64,000 bases of DNA, from positions 1 to 64,000 of the forward strand of contig JACKBC010000011.1 of the NCBI GenBank assembly GCA_020634755.1, given 5' to 3'. The notes below the pieces were generated by a model. That model did not search any database. It was not told the DNA's origin and was given only the letters and a program-made list of their open reading frames with translations. This stretch comes from Caldilineaceae bacterium (GTDB lineage: Bacteria; Chloroflexota; Anaerolineae; Caldilineales; Caldilineaceae). Positions 55,504-62,947 of the stretch are shown here, in pieces; within the stretch, counting starts at the first letter, position 1; every line of letters starts with the position of its first letter. Both the position numbers and the translations under genes were made by a program.

Positions 55504-55623
55504 TTATCGGAAATAAGTTTTGGTACGCGGATGAACACGCATAAACGCTGATGCTTTCTGAAAAATCTGCGTAAATCAGCATGCATCAGCGTACAAATTT
55601 ATGAAAGTCCTTATTTCCGATAA
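55504..55623. repeat. 120-bp MITE-like element with 14-bp perfect inverted ends
   Basis: The ends TTATCGGAAATAAG (55504-55517) and the exact inverse (55610-55623) enclose GCGGATGAACACGC and CATCAGCGTAC sequence related to the hairpin at 48701-48757. There is no coding capacity. The flanks both contain CTAATA, but no clean target duplication is seen. Confidence 0.6.
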
Positions 55624-55729
55624 TGTCTAATAAATACTATAGTGGGCGAACGTTGCGAGAACGGAGGGAGGAGCGCCCCATAACGTTGAGAAAACGTTGA
55701 GGCGCTTGCGCCCCGCTTGCGTTTTGGGT

Positions 55730-55758
55730 TTGAAAAGATATCCAAGAAACGGTATACT
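55730..55758 (+). promoter_or_regulatory. sigma-70-type promoter of the AfsR-like gene
   Basis: TTGAAA at 55730-55735, exactly 17 bases of spacer, TATACT at 55753-55758. It lies 94 bases upstream of the ATG of the regulator, in the gene-free stretch 55461-55851. Confidence 0.65.
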
Positions 55759-55851
55759 ACATCAGCCCTTTGATATGCTCATGACTCTCTTTTATGTGGT
55801 TCATAAGCGCTGCGTAAGCCGTGATGCTGTGCCTTTCCATAAGCGAATGCC

Positions 55852-58800
55852 ATGCCGCATCTCACCCTTAATTTCTTGGGTGGTTTTCAAGCCCATTTGG
55901 ACGAACAACCTGTTACCGGTTTTGCCTCCAACAAAGTACGCGCCCTATTGATTTACCTGGTGCTGGAGGCCGAACGCGCGCATAGCCGCTCCCAACTGGC
56001 TGGTCTTTTCTGGCCGGACTTGCCGGAGCCGCGGGCGCGCACCTATCTGCGCCACGCATTGGCCAATTTGCGTCAACTCTTGCAGGATGACCAGGCGACT
56101 AGGCCGTTTTTGCTGGTTACCCGCCAAACGCTGCAATTTAATCTGGCTGCGCCCCATTCATGTGATGCATTGTCGATTGCGGGTTTGGGGCGCTCCCACT
56201 CGAAATCTCTCGAGGAAGGCAGTGCAACAGAGTTGATGAACGGACTCCTGCGTTATGCCGCGCCGCTGATGGCTGGCTTCTTTTTGGATGGCTGTGCTGA
56301 ATTTGAAGCGTGGCTTTTGCTGACGCGTGAGCGGTTACAGCGTCAAGTCATAGCAGGGCTGCGCGGGTTGGCCACCCATTATGAAGGCGTTCAAGATTTA
56401 CAGCAGGCTATTACCTTGATGCAACAGGTAGTGGAACTGGAGCCGTGGCGTGAAGAGGCCCATAGACATCTGATGTGGCTGTTGGCGTATAGCGGCCAGC
56501 GCAGCGCCGCTCTGGCCCAATTTGAGCGCTGCGCCGACCTATTGCGCCGAGAATTGGGGGTGGAACCAGGTGATGAAATAGTTTTGCTTTATAACCAGAT
56601 TGTGAATGGAAAAGTCTCTGCACGGCGTAAAGATGTAGTTGCACCAACACATGAGTCGTTACGCCCGCATGCAGATGACGACCCTGCGCCGACCCAACAT
56701 ATTGGCAACCTACCCATGCCATTAACACCTCTGGTGGGGCGACGGCAGGAAGTCGCGGCCATTGTGCGCATTTTGCGCGAGAGTGGCGCCCGCTTGATAA
56801 CGTTGACTGGCCCCGGTGGCGTCGGCAAAACGCGCTTGGCCATTGCCGCGGCGTGGGAACTGGCGCCCCGTTTCGTCGATGGCGTGTTTTGGGTGGAGCT
56901 GGCAGCCCTCGAATCCCCTGAACTGGTGGTGGGCGCCATTGCCCGAACCATTGGTATTTCTATTCGCGGTGAGCACGCACCCATTGACCAACTGAAAGAT
57001 AAACTGCGTCATAAGCAAATGCTGTTGGGCTTGGATAACTTTGAACATCTGCTGGAGGCCGCGCCGCTGGTCGCTGAGGTATTGTTGGTCTGTCCCAATC
57101 TCTCTATCATTGTCACCAGCCGCGAGCGGCTTAACTTGCGTGGTGAGCAGGAGTTTGTGGTGGGGCCGTTGCCTGTTCCCGCGCGTCAACAGCCAGGAGA
57201 TGCGGTGGTTGAATTGACGCACAATCCGGCCATTGCGCTATTTTATGACCGCGCCCTTGCTGCAAAACATGATTTCGCGCTGTCGCCCGCCAACGTTGCC
57301 GCTGTGGCTTCGATTTGTATCCATGTGGATGGACTGCCATTGGCCATTGAATTGGCGGCAGCGCGCGTCAAATTTTTGGCGCCAGACGCGCTGTTGGAAC
57401 GACTCACCCACAATGGCGGTGCCCCGCGACTTCTCAACACAGATATGCGCAATATCCCAGGGCGGCACCGCTCGGTTTGGAATACGGTGGCGTGGAGCTA
57501 TTCGCTGCTGACACCTTCCGAGCAGGCGCTCTTTCGTCAATTGGCTGTTTTTGTGGGCGGCTTTACGGTGGCGGCGGCGGAGGCGGTGTGCAACGCACCC
57601 AGCGGTCGGATTGAGGAGATGCTGTATTCGCTGGTCGATAAAAGTTTGCTGCACGTGTTGGGACAGACCGATTCAAAGGTGCGTTTCGGCATGTTGGAAA
57701 TGATGCATCAATATGGTTTGGAAGTTTTGGCGCAGATGGAAGAATTATCTGATGTGCAAGAGCGTCACGCGTTGTATTACGCTGATTACGCATCTCGGCT
57801 CAATTCAGAGGTATATGGCAAAGACGGCGTGCGGGTTGTGACAGTTATGCGGATGGAATATCCGAATTTACGTGCTGCATTCCGCTGGTTTCATGGACGT
57901 AACGATGCGGCGAAATGTATGGCTTTATGTGAGCTTTATCATCCCTTTTGGAATATCGCCCATGAACGGGATTCATTAAACTGCCTCAAGGCAACGCTGG
58001 ATCTGTTGGAAACGGAGCCTCCTTCTGGCGCGTATGTAGAGATTCTAGCCAGTATGGGCTATTTTACGACGGTGAATCATGGCCGACTGGCTGGTCGGCC
58101 CTATTTTGAACGCGCGCTTGCTATGAATGAGCAGACAGGGAATTGCGCCAATCCTAAACGTATGGGTATGACTCGAGGATTATTGGCTTGGACGCTCTTT
58201 TATCATGAGGCAGACTACACAGGGGCGGAGGCACTATTTGAGGCTGCACAGCAAAATGACCTGGCTTCGGGGGATGAATGGGCTTTGGCCATGACGCTGG
58301 CCAATCGAGCCACTATGGCCATGCGGCTCTTGCAGTTTGCGCTCGCACAGAATCGGTTCGTTGACGCCATTGCGCTGCATCGAAAAGTCGGCGATCCGTG
58401 GGGGACCGCATTGGCCTTGATAAACTATGGCGGTCTTTGCGTCCTTCAGGAAAAATATGAAGAAGCTGCGTCTATACATGCCGAAGGGAAAGCGTTGGCT
58501 AGCAGCATCAGTGCTTCTGGCAACCTTCTTCAGCACGATTACAATCTCGCTATTCAAGCCATTCAGCAGAATGGATTCGAGCGGGCAAAGACTTTGCTGG
58601 ATGGGGTTCTGCTTGCCGGACTCAAAACTACCATTGAACAGTACACGCTCGAACGGTTGGATGCCTGTGTGCTTCTGGCCATAGGCACCAACCAGCCGCA
58701 CAAAACCCTGCGCCTGGCCGCGGCCATTGAGACGCTACACTGGGAGCGCCAGCTCATTGCGCCACCGCTCAGCGCGCAGCGCATTGGCGAATCGGTGGCG

Positions 58801-58923
58801 GCGGCGCGTTCACAACTGAGTGAGGCCGAGGCTGAAGCCGCCTGGGCTGAAGGTGCGGCCATGACGTTGAAGGAAACGGTGGCGTATGCGGTTGGGGAGA
58901 CGGCTCCTTTCTCAGCCGCTTGA
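55852..58923 (+). CDS. AfsR/SARP-like transcriptional regulator with BTAD, NB-ARC-type ATPase and TPR
   Basis: The product is 1023 aa. Residues about 1-100 form an OmpR-like winged helix (LTLNFLGGFQAHL, SNKVRALLIYLVLEAERAHSR, FWPDLPEPRARTYLRHALANLR), and about 110-255 the bacterial transcriptional activation domain. About 290-600 form a STAND ATPase, with Walker A GPGGVGKT at 320-327, a Walker-B-like LLGLDNFEHLL near 390, the SRERL sensor segment and GLPLAIELAAAR. TPR-like helices occupy the rest. The family activates secondary-metabolite or cell-envelope genes when ATP and an unknown ligand relieve autoinhibition. No SARP target cluster is evident next to it. No strong Shine-Dalgarno precedes the ATG, but the start fits the family's usual N-terminus and a good promoter lies upstream. 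Confidence 0.88.
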   Translation: MPHLTLNFLGGFQAHLDEQPVTGFASNKVRALLIYLVLEAERAHSRSQLAGLFWPDLPEPRARTYLRHALANLRQLLQDDQATRPFLLVTRQTLQFNLAAPHSCDALSIAGLGRSHSKSLEEGSATELMNGLLRYAAPLMAGFFLDGCAEFEAWLLLTRERLQRQVIAGLRGLATHYEGVQDLQQAITLMQQVVELEPWREEAHRHLMWLLAYSGQRSAALAQFERCADLLRRELGVEPGDEIVLLYNQIVNGKVSARRKDVVAPTHESLRPHADDDPAPTQHIGNLPMPLTPLVGRRQEVAAIVRILRESGARLITLTGPGGVGKTRLAIAAAWELAPRFVDGVFWVELAALESPELVVGAIARTIGISIRGEHAPIDQLKDKLRHKQMLLGLDNFEHLLEAAPLVAEVLLVCPNLSIIVTSRERLNLRGEQEFVVGPLPVPARQQPGDAVVELTHNPAIALFYDRALAAKHDFALSPANVAAVASICIHVDGLPLAIELAAARVKFLAPDALLERLTHNGGAPRLLNTDMRNIPGRHRSVWNTVAWSYSLLTPSEQALFRQLAVFVGGFTVAAAEAVCNAPSGRIEEMLYSLVDKSLLHVLGQTDSKVRFGMLEMMHQYGLEVLAQMEELSDVQERHALYYADYASRLNSEVYGKDGVRVVTVMRMEYPNLRAAFRWFHGRNDAAKCMALCELYHPFWNIAHERDSLNCLKATLDLLETEPPSGAYVEILASMGYFTTVNHGRLAGRPYFERALAMNEQTGNCANPKRMGMTRGLLAWTLFYHEADYTGAEALFEAAQQNDLASGDEWALAMTLANRATMAMRLLQFALAQNRFVDAIALHRKVGDPWGTALALINYGGLCVLQEKYEEAASIHAEGKALASSISASGNLLQHDYNLAIQAIQQNGFERAKTLLDGVLLAGLKTTIEQYTLERLDACVLLAIGTNQPHKTLRLAAAIETLHWERQLIAPPLSAQRIGESVAAARSQLSEAEAEAAWAEGAAMTLKETVAYAVGETAPFSAA

Positions 58924-58991
58924 ACAATGAGAATAGGGGATAGAGACGGCCCTCATTGCACGTTCCAATCCCTAGCCCCCAGAATCTGTCT

Positions 58992-60155
58992 TTAATACCC
59001 CGGCTGTTCCACGCCCACCAGGCTGGCGCCCAGCGGCACGTCGATGCCCTTTTCCGTACGCAGAAATTCTTCAATGCCCAGCAGGAACGGAATTAGATAT
59101 TCGCTGGAACTGGCGCGGCCCATGTGGCTGACGCGGAAGGCCTGGCCAATGGTTTTGCCCCAGGTGCCGGAGACTACAAAGCCGTACTCTTTGTTCAGGA
59201 AGTCACGCACTTCCTGTTCGTGCTCCATGCTGGGGTGTTTGCAGACGGCGGAAACGGTGAACGAAGCCACGTCGTCCGGCGCCAACATGTCGAAGCCAAT
59301 GTTGCGCAACCCCGTGCGCACGGCCTTTTGCGCCCAAGCATAGCGGTCCCAGTGGCCCTGTAGCGTCTCCACTTCCACAATGCGCTTGAGGCTGGCGCGC
59401 AGACCGACGATCATGCTGGTGGCCATGGTGGTGGGGGCGTAGCGGCCCTGCTCGCGATACTTTTTCCAGTTGGCCAGGTTGTAATACCAGCCGCGCCCGC
59501 CGTCTGCCTGTTTGGCATCCACGGTGTCCCAAGCGCGCTCGCTGACCGAAATGAAGCCCAGCCCGGGCGGCGTCTCCAGTGCTTTGTTGGAGGAGGTGCA
59601 GAGCACGTCCAGCTCCCATTTGTCCACCGGCAGATCGTACCCGCCCATGCCCGAAATGGCGTCCACCAAGATAGGGATGTCTTGGGCATGGGCCAACTGG
59701 GCCAGCTCTTTGACCGGGTTGCGCACGCCGGTGCCGGTCTCATTGGCCACCACCACCAGACCGGCCACATCGGGGTGCTGTTTGAGCGCGGCTTCCACCT
59801 GATCCAGATCGGCGCCGCAGCCCCAGCCATTTTCAATCTCAACCACATCACAATCATAGGCGCGCAGAATCTCAATGGAACGCAGGGCAAAGGGGCCATT
59901 GCTTACCGCCGCTACTTTTTCGCCACGGCTGAAAATACTGGCCACGCCCATCTCCACGGCGCCCGAGCCGGCAGAGGTGAGGATAAAAAGGTCATTCTGG
60001 GTTTGGAAGATTTTTTTCAAAAGGGCAATGGTTTCGGTCTGAATGGGGGCCCAATCTTCGGTGAAATTGGAGACCACGGGACGCCCCAGCGCCTCCAGCG
60101 TCTCATCCCAAACATCAACCGGACCGGGGATCATTAATTTGGTGCGTTGCTTCAT
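58992..60155 (-). CDS. class-V aminotransferase (serine-pyruvate / alanine-glyoxylate type)
   Basis: The product is 387 aa; ATG preceded by CGGAG at 8 bases. The start MIPGPVDVWDETLEAL is typical of the SPT/AGT/phosphonoacetate family. Key residues: SAGSGAVE at 61-68 (cofactor phosphate), Asp165 in ILVDAISG (pyridine nitrogen) and Lys191 in TSSNKALETPPG (Schiff base). The C-terminal SHMGRASSSEYLIPFLLGIEEFL is also conserved. Alternatives are archaeal-type serine-pyruvate aminotransferase, alanine-glyoxylate transaminase and (S)-ureidoglycine-glyoxylate transaminase. Neighbours do not decide between these: there are no purine or glycolate genes nearby. It is convergent with the AfsR-like gene and monocistronic. 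Confidence 0.9.
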   Translation of the reverse strand: MKQRTKLMIPGPVDVWDETLEALGRPVVSNFTEDWAPIQTETIALLKKIFQTQNDLFILTSAGSGAVEMGVASIFSRGEKVAAVSNGPFALRSIEILRAYDCDVVEIENGWGCGADLDQVEAALKQHPDVAGLVVVANETGTGVRNPVKELAQLAHAQDIPILVDAISGMGGYDLPVDKWELDVLCTSSNKALETPPGLGFISVSERAWDTVDAKQADGGRGWYYNLANWKKYREQGRYAPTTMATSMIVGLRASLKRIVEVETLQGHWDRYAWAQKAVRTGLRNIGFDMLAPDDVASFTVSAVCKHPSMEHEQEVRDFLNKEYGFVVSGTWGKTIGQAFRVSHMGRASSSEYLIPFLLGIEEFLRTEKGIDVPLGASLVGVEQPGY

Positions 60156-60619
60156 GGTGTGCTCCGTCTAGTGGTAGGATGGAAGGCCATTGTGGAAAAA
60201 GAGTTGCATGTTGCGCATTGCGTGTACCCGTTGAGAGAATTTTCTCTTATGGCATGGTTATTTCGGTAAAATGGCCTGACTGCCCGACCTGTTTTTGAAG
60301 GAGGGCAGTTGTGAATTTGTGTTTGCGTAGTATAACATTGCCAGGTGAGAGCGTCTAGCTTTGACGCTTGCTGCCAACGCTTCTTGGCCCAAAGAACGGA
60401 ACAGCGAACGGTCGGATTGCACAGATTCGCCGGTTCGACGCGCCAAAAATGCGAAAATCAGCTGAATCTGTACAATCCGTGTGCCAATTTACAAAATTTC
60501 CGAACAAATGTGTCGATCTGGCGCGTTCTCATTCGTCGTATTGGTGAAGGGCCGATTGGTTTTTCAAAATTTCGAAACCCCGTTTTTGTAGGTAAAACTA
60601 TTAAACAAGGAGATACAAG
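60156..60619. other. 464-bp spacer with one candidate plus-strand promoter
   Basis: TTGTGA at 60309-60314, a 16-base spacer and TATAAC at 60331-60336 could be the promoter for the DGPF/sigma pair about 290 bases downstream. The long untranslated stretch between holds no clear hairpin or ORF that I can support. Confidence 0.35.
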
Positions 60620-60970
60620 ATGCGCTATTTACTGATGATCTACGGCGATGAACAGAGCGGTGGGAATCTGAGTCCGCAACAGATGGAAGCGATGATGAAT
60701 GAATATAATGCGTTCACAGATGAGGTGCGCGAAGCGGGCGTGTTGCAGGGCGGCGAAGCATTGCAACACACCGCTACAGCCACCACCGTGCGCGTGCGCA
60801 GCGGCAAAACCAGCACCACTGATGGCCCCTTTGCCGAAACCAAAGAGCAACTGGGTGGCTACTATCTGCTTGACTGCAAAGACTTAGATGAAGCCATTGC
60901 CTACGCCGCCAAGATTCCGGGAGCGAAGGATGGTTGTGTAGAGGTGCGGCCGATTATGGAGTTTGCGTAA
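60620..60970 (+). CDS. YCII/DGPF-domain protein, ECF42 partner
   Basis: The product is 116 aa; ATG preceded by AAGGAG at 8 bases. It matches the DGPF (YCII-related) family: MRYLLMIYGDE start, DGPFAETKEQLGGYYLLDCKD with DGPF at 68-71, AIAYAAKIPGA and a VEVRPIMEF end. These small dimeric ferredoxin-like-fold proteins are encoded next to ECF42-type sigma factors across many phyla, and their transcription is known to depend on the partner sigma factor in studied actinobacteria. Here the sigma gene follows by about 115 bases. The biochemical activity is unknown. A palindrome (60989-61039) separates the two genes. Confidence 0.92.
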   Translation: MRYLLMIYGDEQSGGNLSPQQMEAMMNEYNAFTDEVREAGVLQGGEALQHTATATTVRVRSGKTSTTDGPFAETKEQLGGYYLLDCKDLDEAIAYAAKIPGAKDGCVEVRPIMEFA

Positions 60971-60988
60971 ACGCTGAAAGCGTGACAC

Positions 60989-61039
60989 GGTGAAGAGGTG
61001 AAAGGGTGCATGCGATCATCCCCTTTCACCCCTTCACCC
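60989..61039. repeat. GGTGAAAGGGTG palindrome, copy 2
   Basis: Arms of about 18 bp (60989-61006 with 61021-61039, two mismatches) with a 14-nt loop, between the DGPF and sigma genes. It is similar in sequence to 35494-35544 and 62861-62919. Confidence 0.55.
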
Positions 61040-61067
61040 GCTCAATAACAGTCGCCAGGAGAATGCC

Positions 61068-61097
61068 ATGCCAACTATAACGCAATGTCAACTATGA
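61068..61097 (+). other. nine-codon leader ORF overlapping the sigma start
   Basis: ATG at 61068 has the best ribosome site here (CAGGAG, 6 bases upstream) but encodes only MPTITQCQL before a TGA that overlaps ATG 61094 of the sigma frame as ATGA. Bases 61068-61084 and 61085-61101 are similar 17-mers (ATGCCAACTATA against ATGTCAACTATG), which suggests a small tandem duplication. Confidence 0.4.
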
Positions 61098-62404
61098 AAA
61101 CGGCGCGCGCCATCATCGACAACACCTTCCGCGTCGAATCCGGCCGCGTGCTGGCGGCGCTGATTGGCAAGTTTGGCGATTTTGATCTGGCTGAAGAGGC
61201 CATGCAGGAGGCCTTTGTAGAGGCGTTGACCCATTGGCCGCAGGAGGGCGCGCCGCAAAATCCGGCCGCTTGGATCACGACAACGGCGCAGCGCAAGGCC
61301 ATTGACCAGCTGCGTCGTAACCGCACGTTGGTGCACAAGGTTGCGCAGCTTCGGCCGATGGATGATGCGCGTACAGAGGGGGATATAATGGCGGAAATTG
61401 TAGATGCCAACGAGCAATCTTTCCCCGATGAGCGGCTCAAGCTTTTGTTTACCTGCTGCCATCCGGCGCTCAATCAGGACGCGCAGGTGGCGCTGACGCT
61501 GCGCACGCTGGGCGGGCTTTCTACTGAGGAAATTGCCCACGCCTATCTGACGAACCCAACGACCATGGCCCAGCGCTTGGTGCGCGCCAAACGCAAGATC
61601 AGCCAGGCCGGCATCCCCTATCGCGTGCCGCCGCGTGAGCTGCTGGGCGAACGGCTGGCGGCGGTGCTGCAAACGATCTATCTCATTTTTAACGAAGGAT
61701 ATGCCGCCTCCTCGGGCGAGGCGCTGATCCGGCGCGAGCTGTGTGACGAGGCAATTCGGCTGGCCCGTCTGCTGATCATGCTGCTGCAGGAGATGCTGGA
61801 TGCCTCTGCCCGCGCCTCCTATGCTGAAAAGCTGCAACCGCTGCATGAGGCTGAAGCCTTGGGGCTGCTGGCGCTCATGCTGCTGCACCACGCGCGCCGC
61901 GATACGCGCGCCGGACCGCAGGGTGAACTCATCACCTTGGAAGAGCAGGATCGTACGCGCTGGCGGCGCGCTGAAATTGCCGAGGGCGCGGCTATTTTGG
62001 AGATGGCGCTCCGTCTGCGCCAGGCCGGGCCGTACCAAATTCAAGCGGCCATTGCCGCGCTGCACGCGCAAGCGCCCACGGCGGACGCCACCGATTGGGC
62101 GCAGATCGCCGGGCTCTACATCGAATTGCTCAAGCATACACCTTCGCCGGTGGTGGAGCTGAATTATGCGGTGGCGCTGGCCATGAGCAAGGGGCACATC
62201 TACGGACTGGCCATTCTGGATCGACTGGAAAAAGAGGGCGAGCTGGCCAATTATCATCTGCTGTACGCGGCCCGCGCCGATCTGCTGCGGCGGGCCGGCT
62301 GGCTGGATGAGGCGGCGGAGGCGTATCGGGTGGCGCTGGAACTGGTCGATAATCGGGTGGAGCGGGATTATTTGGCGCGTCGGTTGGCGGAAATTGCCTC
62401 TTGA
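61085..62404 (+). CDS. ECF42-type sigma factor with C-terminal TPR-like extension
   Basis: The product is 439 aa from ATG 61085; ATG 61094 (MKTARAIIDNTF) is equally possible. Sigma-70 region 2 spans about residues 15-85 (GRVLAALIGKFGDFDLAEEAMQEAF, WITTTAQRKAIDQLRRNR). Region 4 spans about 120-180 (LKLLFTCCHPAL, TLRTLGGLSTEEIAHAYL, AQRLVRAKRKI). A long C-terminal domain (DUF6596/TPR-like, IFNEGYAASSGEALIRRELCDEAIRLARLL, ending in LADRLARRL-like helices) defines the ECF42 group. The group has no anti-sigma factor; the C-terminal extension is needed for activity, and the targets are the neighbouring DGPF genes. The stop codon overlaps the trpE promoter. Neither sigma start has its own ribosome site, so translation may depend on the overlapping leader ORF. 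Confidence 0.88.
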   Translation: MSTMKTARAIIDNTFRVESGRVLAALIGKFGDFDLAEEAMQEAFVEALTHWPQEGAPQNPAAWITTTAQRKAIDQLRRNRTLVHKVAQLRPMDDARTEGDIMAEIVDANEQSFPDERLKLLFTCCHPALNQDAQVALTLRTLGGLSTEEIAHAYLTNPTTMAQRLVRAKRKISQAGIPYRVPPRELLGERLAAVLQTIYLIFNEGYAASSGEALIRRELCDEAIRLARLLIMLLQEMLDASARASYAEKLQPLHEAEALGLLALMLLHHARRDTRAGPQGELITLEEQDRTRWRRAEIAEGAAILEMALRLRQAGPYQIQAAIAALHAQAPTADATDWAQIAGLYIELLKHTPSPVVELNYAVALAMSKGHIYGLAILDRLEKEGELANYHLLYAARADLLRRAGWLDEAAEAYRVALELVDNRVERDYLARRLAEIAS

Positions 62405-62429
62405 CAACCAGCCGCAACCCATGTATGAT
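62401..62429 (+). promoter_or_regulatory. consensus sigma-70 promoter of the trpE leader
   Basis: TTGACA at 62401-62406, a 17-base spacer, TATGAT at 62424-62429. It overlaps the stop codon of the sigma gene (62402-62404) and begins the T-box leader transcript near 62436. Confidence 0.85.
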
Positions 62430-62684
62430 ATGCAAAATTAATTTGCTTTAAAAGACGTTGAACTGGAAGAGTAGTCGTCAAAGCGAGCTTCAGAGAGTCT
62501 CCGGGGGCTGAGAAGGAGATAGCAGCGCAGAGGACGAATGGGCCAGGGAGTTGACGGTCAAACGTGTGAAGTAGACTATTTCACGCTGCGTAGACCGCTC
62601 CGGAAACGCCACCGTTACCTGGGCGCTGAGAATCGAGTTGCTGTAAAAAAGCCAGCTCCGTTCTCGTAGAGTGAGACTGGCGCG

Positions 62685-62712
62685 TCCTTGCGTTTCACGC
62701 AGGGATTTTTTT
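62685..62712 (+). terminator. extra intrinsic terminator inside the T-box leader
   Basis: A 9-bp stem (62685-62693 with 62697-62705, one G-U) with a TTC loop, followed immediately by seven T. It lies before stem III and the T-box sequence. Confidence 0.7.
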
Positions 62713-62794
62713 ATTGGTTCGGTTTGTGGGCGATTTGGCCTGCAAACCGCAATGCCGCCGGTCTAAGCGGGGTGGCACCGCGGGGAATGTCTGC

Positions 62795-62839
62795 AATCCT
62801 CGTCCCTAACTGTGTAAGGTTAGAGGCGGGGATTTTTTT
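62795..62839 (+). terminator. T-box-controlled terminator before trpE
   Basis: Arms 62795-62810 and 62819-62834 (15 of 16 positions pair), followed by a seven-T run. The left arm contains CGTCCCT, which can instead pair with the T-box bulge region. Confidence 0.9.
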
Positions 62840-62860
62840 ATGCCATGAAACGGTGAAAGG

Positions 62861-62919
62861 GTGAGGTTATGAAAGTATGAAGGGGCGCCATGCTCCCCTT
62901 CATACTTTCATAATCTCAC
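62861..62919. repeat. 25-bp stem hairpin in the trpE leader, GTGAAAGGGTGA family copy 3
   Basis: Arms 62861-62885 and 62895-62919 pair over 25 bp with one G-T; loop of 9. Flanking GGTGAAAGG and CCTTCACTC extend it partly. It lies after the T-box terminator and 28 bases before the trpE ATG. Confidence 0.7.
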
Positions 62920-62947
62920 TCCTTCACTCTTCGAAAAAGGGGAAACA

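Larger units (their letters stand above)
62455..62839 (+). promoter_or_regulatory. tryptophan T-box leader (riboswitch)
   Basis: A canonical T-box region sensing uncharged tRNA-Trp. Stem I begins near GGAAGAGTAGT (about 62467) with the AGAGAG and GGAGATAG distal elements. The specifier is TGG at 62539-62541, in the context GAATGGGCC. Stem III is the CGGTTTG/CAAACCG pair near 62720-62750. The T-box sequence GGGGTGGCACCGCG is at 62769-62782, followed by CGTCCCT, which can form the antiterminator. The terminator ends in seven T. A second, earlier terminator-like hairpin inside the leader is unusual. Low charged tRNA-Trp should raise trpE transcription. Confidence 0.93.

Noticed and set aside
58925..58958. 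CAATGAG/CTCATTG hairpin between convergent AfsR-like and aminotransferase genes
   Set aside because: Only a 7-bp stem with a 20-base loop and no T-run, so too weak to call a terminator.
61088..62422. 444-codon minus-strand open frame opposite the sigma gene
   Set aside because: Sigma regions 2 and 4 are clear on the plus strand, and the promoter and T-box order fits plus-strand transcription.
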